DNA of 64,000 nucleotides from Harringtonia aguacate (Eukaryota; Ascomycota; Sordariomycetes; Ophiostomatales; Ophiostomataceae): contig JACCPH010000009.1 in NCBI GenBank assembly GCA_014183095.1, positions 124,001 to 188,000 of the forward strand, in the 5' to 3' direction. The notes under the pieces are model-generated. The model had not been told where the DNA came from. It did no database searches and saw only the letters and a program-made list of their open reading frames with translations. This document shows, piece by piece, positions 31,746 through 44,144 of this stretch (position 1 is the first letter of the stretch; each line of letters begins with the position of its first letter). The translations under genes were made by a program, and so were the position numbers.

Positions 31746-33696
31746 GGTGACGGCCTGACGGGAGACCCCAAACACTAGCAGCTGACCAGGGATAGATGAA
31801 TGACGAGACTCTGGTGATGTCGACGATTGTGGTTGATCAGGGAGTCGGTTGGGTCTACGTAATGTGACGACACAGCAAGGCTGCAAGGTGACAATGGAAT
31901 GACGGGCGATAAGGCGCTGGGGACGGACCCGAGCTGAGATGCGGGCTGATAAGGCAGCTGGTCTCCGACTTGGGCGATGCGGTTGAGAGGCGAAATAGAA
32001 GGAGAGAGGACAGAGAAGAAAGGTGGAACAAAGCAACCAAGGAAATCGTAACGAGTAGGCGAGGAGTTGTACTCGTAGACGAGGGAGGGGGAGGGACAGC
32101 GAGGGGTGGGGCAAGTTATCAGGCAGCCGGCAGCTATCGGCTTATCGGGGCTTATCCCAGGGCGCCTGAGCGGGGTATGTAGGGTGATGACAGGAAAGTA
32201 CGCATGCTCAGTAACGTAGGAAAAGGGAGAATAGAAGCGAGAAGAAAAGAGAAGAAAATGGAGAAGGAGGGTGTGGAGGAGAGGACGAAGGAAAGGGCGA
32301 AGGAAAGGGCGAAGGAACACACTGAAGATTGAGACAGCGTGGAAATCTTGTAGACAAGACGGAGGGACACAATCTAGCAAGCACCCTGCTGTTGGGCACA
32401 CAGACGAACAAGGGGTCAGCAAGGCGCCAACAACGGATATTTGCATGGAGAGGAGACATCCTACAGCGTAGCAAATAGTGATGGTGCACGCTATGGCTCA
32501 CTGCCCGCGTGACCGGCACGCATTCCGTGGACTGAAGGATGTCGGTTGCGGAACCTTCTCAAGAAAAGGTACTAGAACGTATATTTGAGACGTCATACAA
32601 CGTCCTAGAGAAAGAATGATTGCACGCTTTTGATTTATCCCAGCTCTTTCCACTCCGGATGGGGCATTCGTTCCAGGACCGCGCCTTACCAGCTTATCGC
32701 GCCCGCATCTCACATACTGTCGAACCCACCCCTCCGTGGGTCCGCTACTGCGCACTAAACAACGGCTCTGATACAGTATCGGCTCGGTAAGTTGCTCCAC
32801 AGCGAGACTGGAGAATCTGCCCTCGACAATAACTTGGGAACGGCGAGGATCCTCAGCCAGCGCACTCAAGGTGGCGCCATTGCCTCGCTACTCCAGTGGC
32901 GTGGCATCAGCCCACAGCAGGCTTGTGCCCAATTTAGTGAGTGAAATGCCTTAAAAATTCCGCAGACTACCCCCCATTTCGCATGATAACGCGAAAACAC
33001 CCGCGTGATCTCCCGATGGCCTGTGCTGGGCATGCTGGATAAAAATACGAGCACGTCGCAAATTCACCGGGATAATGTATTTGTAAGATACCCTTCTCGG
33101 ACTGTTAATTTTAATGCCAGTGATTTTTTTCTTGTGCAAATGATCTCTTTGGCCAACTCTCATGGATCACGTGACAGCATCCCGGATTTAGCCCTTCGGG
33201 TGGCGACGGCTTCCCCACAAAGCGCTATTTGTACTATAAGAACAACCATATTAGTAACCCCACTACATATGTAGAGGTCTCTTCCACCCTCCCCAAAAAG
33301 CTATAACAAATATTTATCTTACAGCTGACTGGTGCACCCTCTTTACTCCCTTTATTTTCTTTTTGCTTCAACAACCATCTCTGTTGGCAAACGCATCATT
33401 CCTCACGTTTCTAAACCACCATATCTTCGGATTTTCCCATGGATTTTCTTTCGACCATACTTTTCTCCACAACAATTCTACACTTTTACAACCTTTTACC
33501 ACCTATATCAACAACCTCAGCAACGTGAACTGTCTGCTTCGTGACATATACGAACCACAGGAGCTGCCGTTCCCTGTTGGACGTCTCGAAGTTCTCGACA
33601 ATAATACAAAGACCCATACAATACAAGACACACTTGTGTCTCAGCCAGTACAGCTCGGACGATCATACGTACAAGTTCTCTCGACGAGCGTTCACA
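31746..33696. other. Divergent intergenic region, FHA gene / IFRD gene
   Basis: A 1.95-kb shared upstream region. The part near the FHA gene is CT-rich on the minus strand (31990-32330), fitting a long leader. On the IFRD side, 33300-33690 is a CAA/TTT-rich leader with short upstream frames. An AT-rich patch lies at 33050-33130. No supported gene. Confidence 0.5.
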
Positions 33697-35343
33697 ATGC
33701 GCGATATTCGAAAGAAAGTGCTCATTGAGAGCGGCAAGAAGACATCACGGAAGGCGCGTGCGCGGCCAGATTCGCTTACAGGTTCTGCCACTCACTCTCC
33801 TTCGCCGACGTCGTCGCCGGCCCAGTCTAATGGTGGATCACGCATCGGCTCGCGCCAGGCCTCGCGCCAGGCCTCGCGTGCGGGCAGCCGTTATGCGTCG
33901 GAAGACGAAGACGACATGTCTGAGTTTGATTACGGCCGTCTCAGTCATCTCTCGATTGCGGACCGCTACGAGCCTGAAGAGGACTCTAACGATGACAGCG
34001 ATGTTGACGACAGCGATGTTACCGAATACTGGCAAGACAAGTTCCAGAAATGCATCAGCGTGCTGGAGGACCGTAAACGGTCAAGTGCCCAGGCCCGCGT
34101 TCAGACCCTGAAGTCATTTGGGCATATTCTGCGCAACCGGTACACGGGCGAGCAGCTTGGCGAGTCGCTCCCAGCCGTTCTGAGCCAGCTGCTCAAGAGC
34201 ATCCGCCGCGGTGGCAACGAGAGCGATGAAAAGAAGCTTGCCTTGGAAGCCCTGGCGATCACTATCCTCTCATGCTCCCCTCACGACTCCGAAGGTATTC
34301 TGCCGTCCGTCTTCGACCCGGTCAAGACCGTCTGCATGGATGCGGAATCAAACGAGGAGTGCAAGGTGGCAGCGATTCAGGCCCTCGGTGTAGCGGTGCT
34401 GTTTGGGGGCGGGTCGAACGCATCGGCGGACGAGCTGTTTGAGTTTTTGTTGGACATTGTCGGATCAGACGGGCAGTCTGTGGAAGCCACGGACAACGCA
34501 GCTGTTGTCACAGCGGCACTGCAGATGTGGACTATTGTGGCATCATACATGATACCTGACAGTAGCGAGGACAAGGATGAAGACGAGGACGAAGATGACG
34601 AGGATGTTGAGGCCGGGAGCAGCGAGGGGCAAAACAGCCTAGTGACGCAGAGCCAGAATGCGCTGGAGATATTCCTCGACCAGCTCGGCAGCACAGACAT
34701 GGACGTGCAGATGGCCGCCGGCGTGGCTCTGGGGCTGTTGTTCGAAGCGTCGCGCAAGTTCGAGGCAGCCACGGACAGGCCGTTGCACCTGACGCAAGAT
34801 CCGCTGAAGCTGGCACAGCAGATACGCGAGCTCGCCCGGGGCGGCGGTGAGGGCGGCAGTACCAAGTCGACGTCGCGGCGCGGCCGCCGCAACCTGCGCG
34901 AGGCGTTTACGAGCGTGGCTACGTCGCTGGAGCTGGGCCGGGGCCCCAAGTACGCAACGTCGGGGCGCCCACGGGATAAGCCGCGCTCGAGCGGCATTGG
35001 GCTGTTCGAAGACGAGGACAGCGAAAAGACGTCGGACGACGTGACGATCCACACGCTGTCGGGTGGGTCAGACTCGCTGGAGGAATTCGGCTACCGGGAG
35101 CGGCTGCAGGTGGGCAACCAATACGTCGTGATCGACACGTGGGCGATGAGCGTGCGCGTCGACATGCTGCGCACGGTTCTCGGCAGCGGGCTGCGGACAC
35201 ACCTCTTGTGCAACGAGCTGGTGGCAGACCTGCTGAGCGCAACGGACCTGAAGCGGTTCAAGTCGGACGTGGCGCGGGATACGAAGAAGTCGCTCATCAA
35301 GGAGAAGAACTCGCGAAGACGCAAGAAGGGCTCTCGGGAGTGA
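33697..35343 (+). CDS. IFRD-family (interferon-related developmental regulator) protein
   Basis: Single-exon CDS of 548 aa. The start is the ATG at 33697 (MRDIRKKVLIESGKKTSRKA), preceded by a noncoding-like leader even though the frame is open to 33541. The N-terminal 60 residues are basic/Ser-rich with SRQASRQASRAGSRYASE. The IFRD helical-repeat region runs from about residue 110 to 390: KFQKCISVLEDRKRSSAQAR, ALEALAITILSCSPHDSEGI, VQMAAGVALGLLFEASRKFE, interrupted by an acidic stretch (EDKDEDEDEDDEDVE). The C-terminal IFRD_C part reads EFGYRERLQVGNQYVVIDTW and LRTVLGSGLRTHL, ending in a basic tail. Animal IFRD1/2 act in transcription control and ribosome inactivation or recycling; the fungal role is not established by this sequence. 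Confidence 0.94.
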   Translation: MRDIRKKVLIESGKKTSRKARARPDSLTGSATHSPSPTSSPAQSNGGSRIGSRQASRQASRAGSRYASEDEDDMSEFDYGRLSHLSIADRYEPEEDSNDDSDVDDSDVTEYWQDKFQKCISVLEDRKRSSAQARVQTLKSFGHILRNRYTGEQLGESLPAVLSQLLKSIRRGGNESDEKKLALEALAITILSCSPHDSEGILPSVFDPVKTVCMDAESNEECKVAAIQALGVAVLFGGGSNASADELFEFLLDIVGSDGQSVEATDNAAVVTAALQMWTIVASYMIPDSSEDKDEDEDEDDEDVEAGSSEGQNSLVTQSQNALEIFLDQLGSTDMDVQMAAGVALGLLFEASRKFEAATDRPLHLTQDPLKLAQQIRELARGGGEGGSTKSTSRRGRRNLREAFTSVATSLELGRGPKYATSGRPRDKPRSSGIGLFEDEDSEKTSDDVTIHTLSGGSDSLEEFGYRERLQVGNQYVVIDTWAMSVRVDMLRTVLGSGLRTHLLCNELVADLLSATDLKRFKSDVARDTKKSLIKEKNSRRRKKGSRE

Positions 35344-37896
35344 GTCGCAGCCTTCATTCTTGCATGTTTTAATGGAGGGAGGAGGGGGAAGGGAGAAGGA
35401 GGGAAGGGGACTGTTGCATGTTGGATTATTTTGTTCATTATTCGGTGTGTTTCTTTTTTGGGCTGGAGTGACGAACCCAGATACGAGTATTATGTGCATT
35501 TATGGTTCAGATAAATTAAGTTTTGCATTCTTGAACTCCGGCATGCATTCCCCGACCCACTTCCTCGTGAAGCTTTTCTCAGGTGCGGCATTCCTTGATG
35601 CTCGTCTCCACCCTGTCGAGTCTACGTAAGATATCTCACGGAGGAAGACGATGGGTAACATGGAATGGACAGCGAACGGAGCGATCCGAGCATGAAGAAT
35701 GGGGGGTTCCGGCATGGGAGAACGCGGACGGCACTTTTGCCACATGGCCGTCGGAACGTCGGGTTTGGTTTTGCAGATGTTGGGGAGTACGACGTACATA
35801 TCTTACGAGGATGAATGGTTCGCCCAGCCACCTCGTTTCCTATTTTCCCACCAGTGTAGCACCTCGATGGAGCGATGGAAGCTAGCGGCGCGGAGAGGAG
35901 CGGCTATAATGTATTAATTTGCCATGTACGAGTGTGCCGTGAGCGGCCGGTAGAATGGGACGACTGTAGCGAGGCGAAGGATCAAATGAACAGAGCTACG
36001 GGAAAGACAGCGACACGCCATAGAATGAGGCTGACTACTGGTGTGAGAAGGACGGTTATTGGTACGGGCGCATTGGGTGTAGGAGCGACTCGTAAGGGCG
36101 TGTCCTTAGCACGTGAACGAGGACACCGAGAAATTGCAATAGCGCATATAAAAACGCCCTCTGCCAAATGACACCACTTTAAACAAACGGTGAGGCAAAA
36201 AAGAGGGTGGCTGGGCAACAGCCTAGCAGCAATACCCGTGCTCGAAATCCGTAATAAGCGCATTCGCGGCGCCACCATAGCCGAGCTCTCCCTGTCTAGA
36301 GGATCTCTACCCGTACTAGCTGTCACAAGGGGCAACCAGAGAAGCTGCGACAGAGCAGATTGCAACTGCTGTCACGGATCTAGCCCCTTTGTCGCTAGTG
36401 CAGAGCAGCCGATCAGAGAAGGAGCAGAGGGAGCAGAGGCCTGGCGCGGGCAGTGTGCAGGCAGTGTGCAGGCAGTGTGCGGGCAGTGTGCAGGCGCGCA
36501 GGCAGCGTCCTACAGCACGCTAATTTTCAGCTGGCTGCCTCTCTCGGCGAAATGTCAACAAACCAGCCACTTAATACTCCGGTTTACAGTGGGCGTTTGG
36601 TGGCTTGCTTTTCACGCACACTCGTAGTGGCAGATAGGCCCGGGCAGGTTCCCTCGGACCCAGATTTTGGCTATTCTCTCCCTTCCCGTCAGCCAGAAAA
36701 ACGGGCCACGGGCCGTTGGCGACACACAAAGCCTGTTTTCCGTCTTTCCATTCTTCCATGTACTCGTACTCGTACATGCTCGCACTCCGTCCTCAGCCCG
36801 GTCCAGCACATTTTCGCGAGCCTGTCTTGAGCGCTTCCTCTACACCTGCAAGCAAAGTCACCGTAATACCCGCATTCGCACCTCCACAGGTAAGATACGA
36901 CGCTGTTCCTCCCACATCTAGTTGCCTACCAAATTCGCTGCGACCCCGGCCGCACCTTCCCTTGCAGCTGGAGCCCCCCCTCGGATCACCCGTTTCTGGC
37001 CTGTCATTGGCTGGGTGACGGCAGCAACGCCAACGCATCAACGAAGGCGAAAAGAAAAAAAGCAAAAAAAGTGACACCTGCTTTCCCTCGCATGCTCTGC
37101 CGCTCCCTGCTCTCTCTCTCTCTCCTCGCCGCCTCCTCTCCCTCCCTCCGCCCCCTATTCCGTGCTTTCACCCAGGCCTCCTCTGCCTGCCAGCTCCACT
37201 AATACGAGCCAGACAAATCACAGAAGCGTCCGGGCCGCGCATGTCTTGCGCTTTTCCGCCTGCTTCGCCTGCTGGCTCTCCGATCAACAAACCTCCGAAA
37301 GAGGGACGGACGAGCATCCGCTCTCTGTGCACTCCCTTTCCTCACGATTCCCCGCGACCCGGGCAACGGTGACCTTGTGTCCACTGGCGACTCTACACTT
37401 GCGTCATTCGTGCTTGCCTCGCTGACCTCCACCCATATCGCGGCCCAACACTGGGTCCCCTTGGTCTGCCTGTTTCGGACTTCATCTTGTGTGTTTTCAT
37501 CCATTGGCAGCAGCCCCAGGGCCACGCAGCACCAAAGCCGCCCACTTTCTCACCGGGCAGCTTTTGTTTTGAGACCAGCCTCCGCTGACGCTTTTGTGGT
37601 TGACAGTTCTTCTCTTCTTTCCTATTTTTTCTTCTTTCCCTTTTAATTACGTCTACTCTTACGCTTCGCTCTTGCCCCATGTCTCGTTGAAGCCGCCGCC
37701 GATTTATTTCCCTTTCTACTCCTCATCATTTCCTCACTCTCCTCTGCCGACCTCGCCTCCTGCTCGAGGAGCGAGCGAGCCACAGCCACAGGGAGAGAGC
37801 AGCGCTGCTGCCCGTGCACCAGGACCTCGCTGTTGAGGGGTTTCTCGGCCAATTTCCTCTTGCTGCGGACCAGTCCCCCTCTCCATCAACACCACA
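35344..37896. other. Intergenic region with long CT-rich leader
   Basis: A 2.55-kb gap upstream of the 2041-residue gene. From about 37080 to 37890 the + strand is CT-rich, typical of a long fungal leader. A TATA-like catataaaaa sits at 36145-36154, but no supported gene follows it. A tandem repeat with unit gggcagtgtgca lies at about 36449-36495. Confidence 0.5.
36449..36495. repeat. Tandem repeat, 11-12 bp unit x4
   Basis: Four near-identical copies of (g)ggcagtgtgca in an intergenic region. No function is evident. Confidence 0.85.
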
Positions 37897-40800
37897 ATGG
37901 GCGTTGACTCGAAAAAGAAGAAGACCTCTATCCCACTACCCGCTCCGACCGAGACCGAGTCAACGGCGACCACCGCAACCGACACGGTCACCGATTTGTC
38001 CCAGGCATCCCACACCCTCGACGAGAAGTCCTCATACTCCCTACCCGAAGACGGCACACCAGTCACCATCAAAACTCGCGGCCATAGCGCCAGTCGCTCG
38101 CAGACCTCGCTGCTGATTGAGTACTTTGAGGGTGGCAACAACGGCTCAGAAAGCAGCGGACGCAAGCCCAGCGTGCGGGTTCGCTTGAAGCCATCAAACA
38201 GCCGCAAGAACGACCACATTATGATTTCCAAAAAGTCAACCACCTCTCACCGCAAGACCTCTGGGTCTCGACGGTCAACCAGCGGCCAGAAGTCGTCTTC
38301 TGCTGCGGCCGCCCAGGAAGCGAAAAGCCGAGACAGCAGCACCATTAGTGGCGAAGGCGGCGAAGACGACAGAAGCATAGATTCATATGCTTCTGCCACC
38401 GAAGAGTCCAACGTGTCACGGAATCCCATTGTCGTGGAGATTGACCGTGGCGAGAGCGCGGGTACTAGCCGCCCGCGCCAGCGCCCACGCCGGCCAACCA
38501 GCCCGCTAATCCCAACTGCCGTCAGCAGCCGAGGCTCGGCGTCCTATCCGACCAACACCCAGTCGGAGATCTCTGCCATTCCGGCCGACAGCTTTCTCGA
38601 TGGATCCTCCAGGTCACCTGAGCGCAACATCAGTCCCAGCCGGGCACTGGCCGCTGCTGCTACCGGCACCGCCGCTGCGGCGGCCGCTGCTGCCGCCGTA
38701 GAGCGGAACCGCACGCGCGGCGACGAGAAGGAGCGTACCGTGGTGCCCAAATCTTCATCCTCTCGGGACCGAGACAGGGACGGCAAGTCCGAACGGAAAC
38801 ATCGGTCCAGCCGCAGCCGCACCACCAGCACCCACGTCACCGAAAAGGACGAAACCAGATCGCCCTCCCACCGCCGGTCCAGCCGTCACCGCCACCACAA
38901 CGAGTCCACCGTGTCTGGTGCAGACTCCAGCGTCATCTCCTCGGCTCTGTCGCCGAGTCACCGCTCGTATGACCAGTACTCTGTCCGTTCTGGCGTTTCC
39001 AAAGCCTCGTCCATCAACAACCCAAAGCTGCTGGAAACCGTCGAGGATGCCATACGACGCCTTATTCTGCCCGAACTGAACGCCTTGAAACGCGAGCACA
39101 GCCGCAAAGACCGCCGCGGCTCTACCACATCGACCGGTACATCTGTCTCACGAGAGGAGTACACCACCAGCGACCGCCGCAAGTCGGGCATTAGCGAAAA
39201 GTCTGGGGTGTCCGGAGTGTCTTACACACCACGGGAGAAAGACTCAGGCAAGCAGAAGGAAAGCCGAGACCGCGAAGGACGGCACGGCCTCGACGATACC
39301 CCGTCCCCTAGCACCGGATACGATTACGATTCCGGCAACGACAGCCGTCCAATATCACGCTCCGTCAACGCTACGCCGAACCAGGGCACCGACAAATTGA
39401 AGATAACCGCTGTTGCGGGCGCTGCAGGCGTGGCCCTTGGCAGTCTCACTGCCACCGCCATCGCCGAAAGCGATGGCTCCCCGGCCACAGCAAGAGACCA
39501 ACGGCGCCGGCGCCGGGCAGTGGAATCGCGGGCAAGGGAGGCTGTTGAAGATCGTTCGGCGATGCTGGAGCAGCAAGGCCCGCCCGATTTGTATCTATCT
39601 GGGTCGCACAGCGCAGCTAGCCATTCCTTCGACGGGGAGGCAGGACGCAGCTTGTTGTCCGATGAACCTGTGTCAGATCTCGCACGCAATCGTGACGGCC
39701 AGTCGCGGTTGTCCACCGGTAGCGGCTTTTTGCAGCCGCCTATGCCCTTGATGAGCGAAATCACCTCTGACGTTACGCGGACCTCCATCATGTCTGCACA
39801 AAGCGACCGCCCGCGGTCTGCCAGCGAAGAGCTGCAAGCAACCCCTATCCGGGAGGTTTCGAGAGGTGTCGCCTCCATGGGAACCACTTCTGCCTCTGGG
39901 ACTCCCAGCACCCCTACTCCTACCACGACTCCGGCTCCGGCTCCGGCGTCGGCCCCGGCTCCAGCTACAGCCTCAGCTACCACACTCCAGACTCTGGGGA
40001 CCCAGCACGCCAATGTCTCTCACGGAGACCTCAGAGCACTGCCGCGCAAGGGCCCGATCAATACAGATTACGTCGGCAACGATGATTATTACGAGGCCGA
40101 CGAGTATGAACATGAACAACAGCAGAGGCAGCTGCAGCAGCTGCCCCAACAACCAGAACCATACATGCAGCAAGAAGGTGAGGAAGAGTATGACGAAGAG
40201 TACGACGAGGATCCGTCACAATACGAGAACCAAACGTACGATGCCTATGGCCACCAGATTGTGCCTGCACCTCTCAAGTATGTTCCGTACCAGCCGGAGC
40301 ACCGTGGCCTCAGCCCCATTCCGAGTGTGTCGGGCTTCACGGAAGGCGGAGCCAGCGAGGTCCAGGGCCACCGCGATTCACTCTTGACCTCCACGACGAC
40401 CACGACGACTTCGTCTCCGATTAAATCGCCCCCGCTGGACCGCAGAGCGGCCATCTCACCGAGCTCCATCCCGAGCAATGTGGCGAGCAGGGAGTTCGAT
40501 GACAACAGCGCGCGGAGCTCTGAGATCGACTACATCGCCAGCGCCACTGGCACGCAACTGACCGGCAGTGGCGTGAATGACTTCCGTGCCGTCGCTGGTG
40601 TTGGTGCCAATCCCAACATTGTCCACACCCCAATTGCCGTCGAATCAGCCGTGGCATCTCTGGTGGATGGCTCCATGCTCGAAGGGTCGGCCCTGACGAC
40701 CGGCGAGTCTAGTGTCAACGGCGTCTATGCGCAAGCTCATGGCGCTCGGGGCTCCATGGACACCCTGGAGGAGGAAATGTCTCATGGACGTGTGACTCCC

Positions 40801-43800
40801 AGAGACATGCCCGCCAGCAGCAGCCAGCGCGCCGTTGAAGCCGGGACAGAGGATCTTGGACACGAGGAGCTTGAGCACGAGGAACATGAGATGACCGAAG
40901 TGCCTCCTGTGTCGCCAGTGTCGCCGGTGTCTCCTGTGACAACGAGGACGAATCCCTCTGAATTTGCTGGCGAATACGAAATCGACCAGTATGGCCGCAA
41001 GGTCCGCCGTCTCTCGCCGACCGCCTCGGAAGCCGCTGCTATCACAGCCGGCGCAGCGGCCCTGGCAATCCAAGCCGCAAGGCACCGCAACCAGCAGCCT
41101 CAGCAGGCCGCTGCCACAGAGACGCGCGAGGTGTCTGCCGACCCTAGCAGCGAATGGGTTCCCGAAGGAGTGCAAAGAAACAAGTCGTTTAAGGAGCGAA
41201 CTCTGGACGGCCGCCACCCCGCGAGCTCGCCCACTTACAGCGCCGACCGTCTGGATGAGTACGAGCACGAGCAGCCGCAGATGATGGCCAGCGGCATGCC
41301 TGACATGAAAGACCCTCTCCCCGAGATCGGCTACTACCACGACTCTGACATTGAGACAAATCCCTCTGTCGTCCATGGACGTGCACTTGACCGTGACGAT
41401 GACGACTGGCGTGCCGGTGACCGCACTCCTACACAAGAGCACCACGACGAAGCTGCCCGCAGTGCGGGCATGTCTGGCGTCGCATCTGCTGCTGGCCCAG
41501 CTTCTACTACCGCCGCCGCCGCCGCCGCCGCGCTGGCCTCCTCTCAGCACAGCCGACAGACCAGCCAAGACCACGACGACGAATGGCCACGATCGTCTGA
41601 TGACCGGAAGCGCGACACCCTCATCACAAACCCGTACGAAGGAACGAGCCCTATCGTGAATGAGAACCTGATCAAGACGTCCCTTCCGCCGGCCGCCACT
41701 GGCCCCGCTGTTGCTGCCGCTGCCGCTGCTGCCGCTGCCGTCGCCGCATATGGTGCACCGGTAGACTATACGGCTCGCAGTCCTTTGGGGGCCAGATATG
41801 ATGAGGGTTACATTTCCCAGGGCCCCGGCAAGTCTCCGGATTTGGCTGGCGTGGCCAAGGGCAAGGGCATCGACTTTGGAGAAACGGCCGCCGCTGGATT
41901 TGGGGCACAGGAAGATCCCTTCTACTCGACGAGCCAGGTGAGGCACTTTAGCGGCTTGTCTCAAGGCATGGCAACGCCGATCTATGATGCGTCTACCGGT
42001 GCTGGCATCGATCGCATCGAAAACAAGGACATCATTGCCCTGATGCAGCACGTAAGATAGCCCCTCTTCTTAACCAGCACTCGAATTCCACTACTAACAA
42101 AAGTCTAGTTGATGGTTCGCGATGCGCAGCGGAGCGCTCGTGACACTGAGATTCTCGTCACACTCGTGCGTGCGGCTGCTGAAATGCGCACATCGTTTGA
42201 GAATGTCCGCACTATGCTCGCCTTGCACGAAAAGGGCATCAACAACGAATTCTCCAAGAAAATGGCCGACAGCGAAGATGCCATTATCACAGAGATTCTG
42301 GATGGAACCGAGAAGACGATCCGTACACATCTGGGCGGACCCCGACCGATCCCTGGCAGCGCCGCTCGCTCGCTCAACGCCGGCGGATCGCAGGCTGACA
42401 CAGACGACACCCCAGCCAAGCGCCAAAACATCTTCCGTCGGGCTCTCAAGTCACTCAACGCTAAGGGCAATAACGACCTTGGCCGGATCGAAGATATGCT
42501 CAACCAGCTGCTGCTGCAGGTGGACGAGCTGAAATCTCAGACGACCGCTCCCGGTGTTGGTGCTGCCAGCATTAATGCCAGCCAGAGACCCTCGCCTTAT
42601 GATGGTATGATCGCGTCGCAGATGGCGTACGAGCAGGACCGTGGCTACGAGCCCGAGGGTCATGCCGGCACGTCCACCAATGCAAGCCAGTCAGGCATCT
42701 TTTCCCTCAACTCTCGTGGTGCACCCGGATCATCCTCCAAGCTTGCCACATACGACCGCAAGTTCCCCGAAAAGCGAATCAGCACTGTTCCAGAGGCCAA
42801 CGAGGATGAATTTGAATTCAACCATCAACAGAGCGGCGCAGTTACCAGTCCTCGGGAAACCGCATCTGGCCACATCCAACTGGGCAGCTCCGCTTCGGTG
42901 CCCAGGGTAAACCCAGAGTTGCTGATGACCCCCCCACAGCAGTCAGCGCACCTGGCACAGTACCAGGAACGGCAGTCTGAACCAATTCTCTCTTCGCAGC
43001 ACCAGCAGCAGTTGCAGCGGACGCCACAGAGCAGCGAAAACACGCCACAGACCGACAAAGGCAAGAAGCACAAGTCTAGTGGTTCATCAAGCTGGCTCCC
43101 GAAGATCTCTCGGTGGTCCGCAACAACAACTTCGAGTGCTGGCCGTGTTTTCCGTAACAGCCGAGACTCCAAGAAGGACGACGACAACCTGACCTACAAC
43201 AGTGGGCCGTCCCGCTCCGGCTCTGACCTAGCCGGCTACGATGGTTACATGGATCCTGAGGGCGGCGACCACCTTCATACGGGGTTCTCGGAGCCAGACC
43301 TCCATCACAATCAACTGTATGGCTCTCCGTTGGTGCCCAATGCTGCGCAGAGTTACAACATGCCCACAGACGCCCCGCAAATCATCCCGCCAAACCCAAA
43401 AACATACATGACGCCTGAGGATCCAAAGTACCACGCGCACCGCAACTCGCTCAACTTGCAGCACCCCCAGCCGAGATCCGGACAGCCGATCAAGAACACG
43501 CTGGAGTCTCGGGCACGAGAATTCGATTCCCCCATGAGCCCCCGGTCGGCCGACTGGGCTGGATCTGCCACATCACTGAATCGGTTCCCCGAACAAGACG
43601 CGAACCCTTACAGCACAAATTCAGCCTCCAACGCGGCGGCCCTTGCTGCCAATGCGTCTGTTCACGAATCGCAGACGCCTTACTGGGGGTCGTTGTCGTC
43701 GCCAAATGTCCAGTCACAGGCCGCTCCCCCACGGCCACCCAAGGAACCCCTCGACGGCGCCCAGCAGACGCCGCCACGGCCGGCACGCCCTGACAAGGTG

Positions 43801-44144
43801 CCCAAGACAAGCCCGCTCCCGTACCACAGCGTCGAGAGCGGTTACGGTACAGGATCCCATGTGCCCACCAGCTACACCGGCAGCCCGCGGCTCGAGAACC
43901 GCAACCTCAGCGGAGCTCTGGGTATCCCAACTCGGCGTCCTAGTGGTCCCCGGGCCATGACGCCGAAGAGCGAGAAGAGCACTCGCAGCTACAACGACGA
44001 GGACAGCGGAAGCGAATCTAGACGGCGGAAGAGAGGTGGGTTGGCGGTTGAATTTGTGAATTCCTCTACACCTGTGGCACCTGGCTGACAAACGCTATAG
44101 ACACTTTTGGCACGATCGCCTCGGAAGATATTGAGACCTTTTAA
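37897..44144 (+). CDS. Very large intrinsically disordered protein, conserved-looking islands
   Basis: Three exons: 37897-42051, 42109-44035 and 44101-44144, 2041 aa; introns 57 nt (ctaac branch) and 65 nt (ctgac branch). The function is not recognised. Most of the protein is low-complexity (Ser, Thr, Pro, Glu, Ala). Ordered islands: TPVTIKTRGHSASRSQTSLL followed by IEYFEGG near residues 50-86; helix VEDAIRRLILPELNALKREH near 382; a hydrophobic Ala/Gly stretch near 500-520 (ITAVAGAAGVALGSLTATAI), which could insert in a membrane; DPLPEIGYYHDSDIETNPSV near 1140; and the best helix across the first splice, IIALMQHLMVRDAQRSARDT to EKTIRTHLGGPRP (1380-1470), a coiled-coil candidate. Several poly-Ala runs occur. 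The last exon gives a terminal DTFGTIASEDIETF. Such proteins in Pezizomycotina are often cell-cortex or septum associated, but that is only a guess here. Confidence 0.85.

Noticed and set aside
36145..36154. TATA-like catataaaaa
   Set aside because: No supported coding sequence follows within a normal distance, so it is not reported as a promoter.
40645..42051. 468-codon minus-strand frame opposite the disordered protein
   Set aside because: Antisense to codon-biased repeats; the + strand frame is longer, spliced and has conserved-looking islands.
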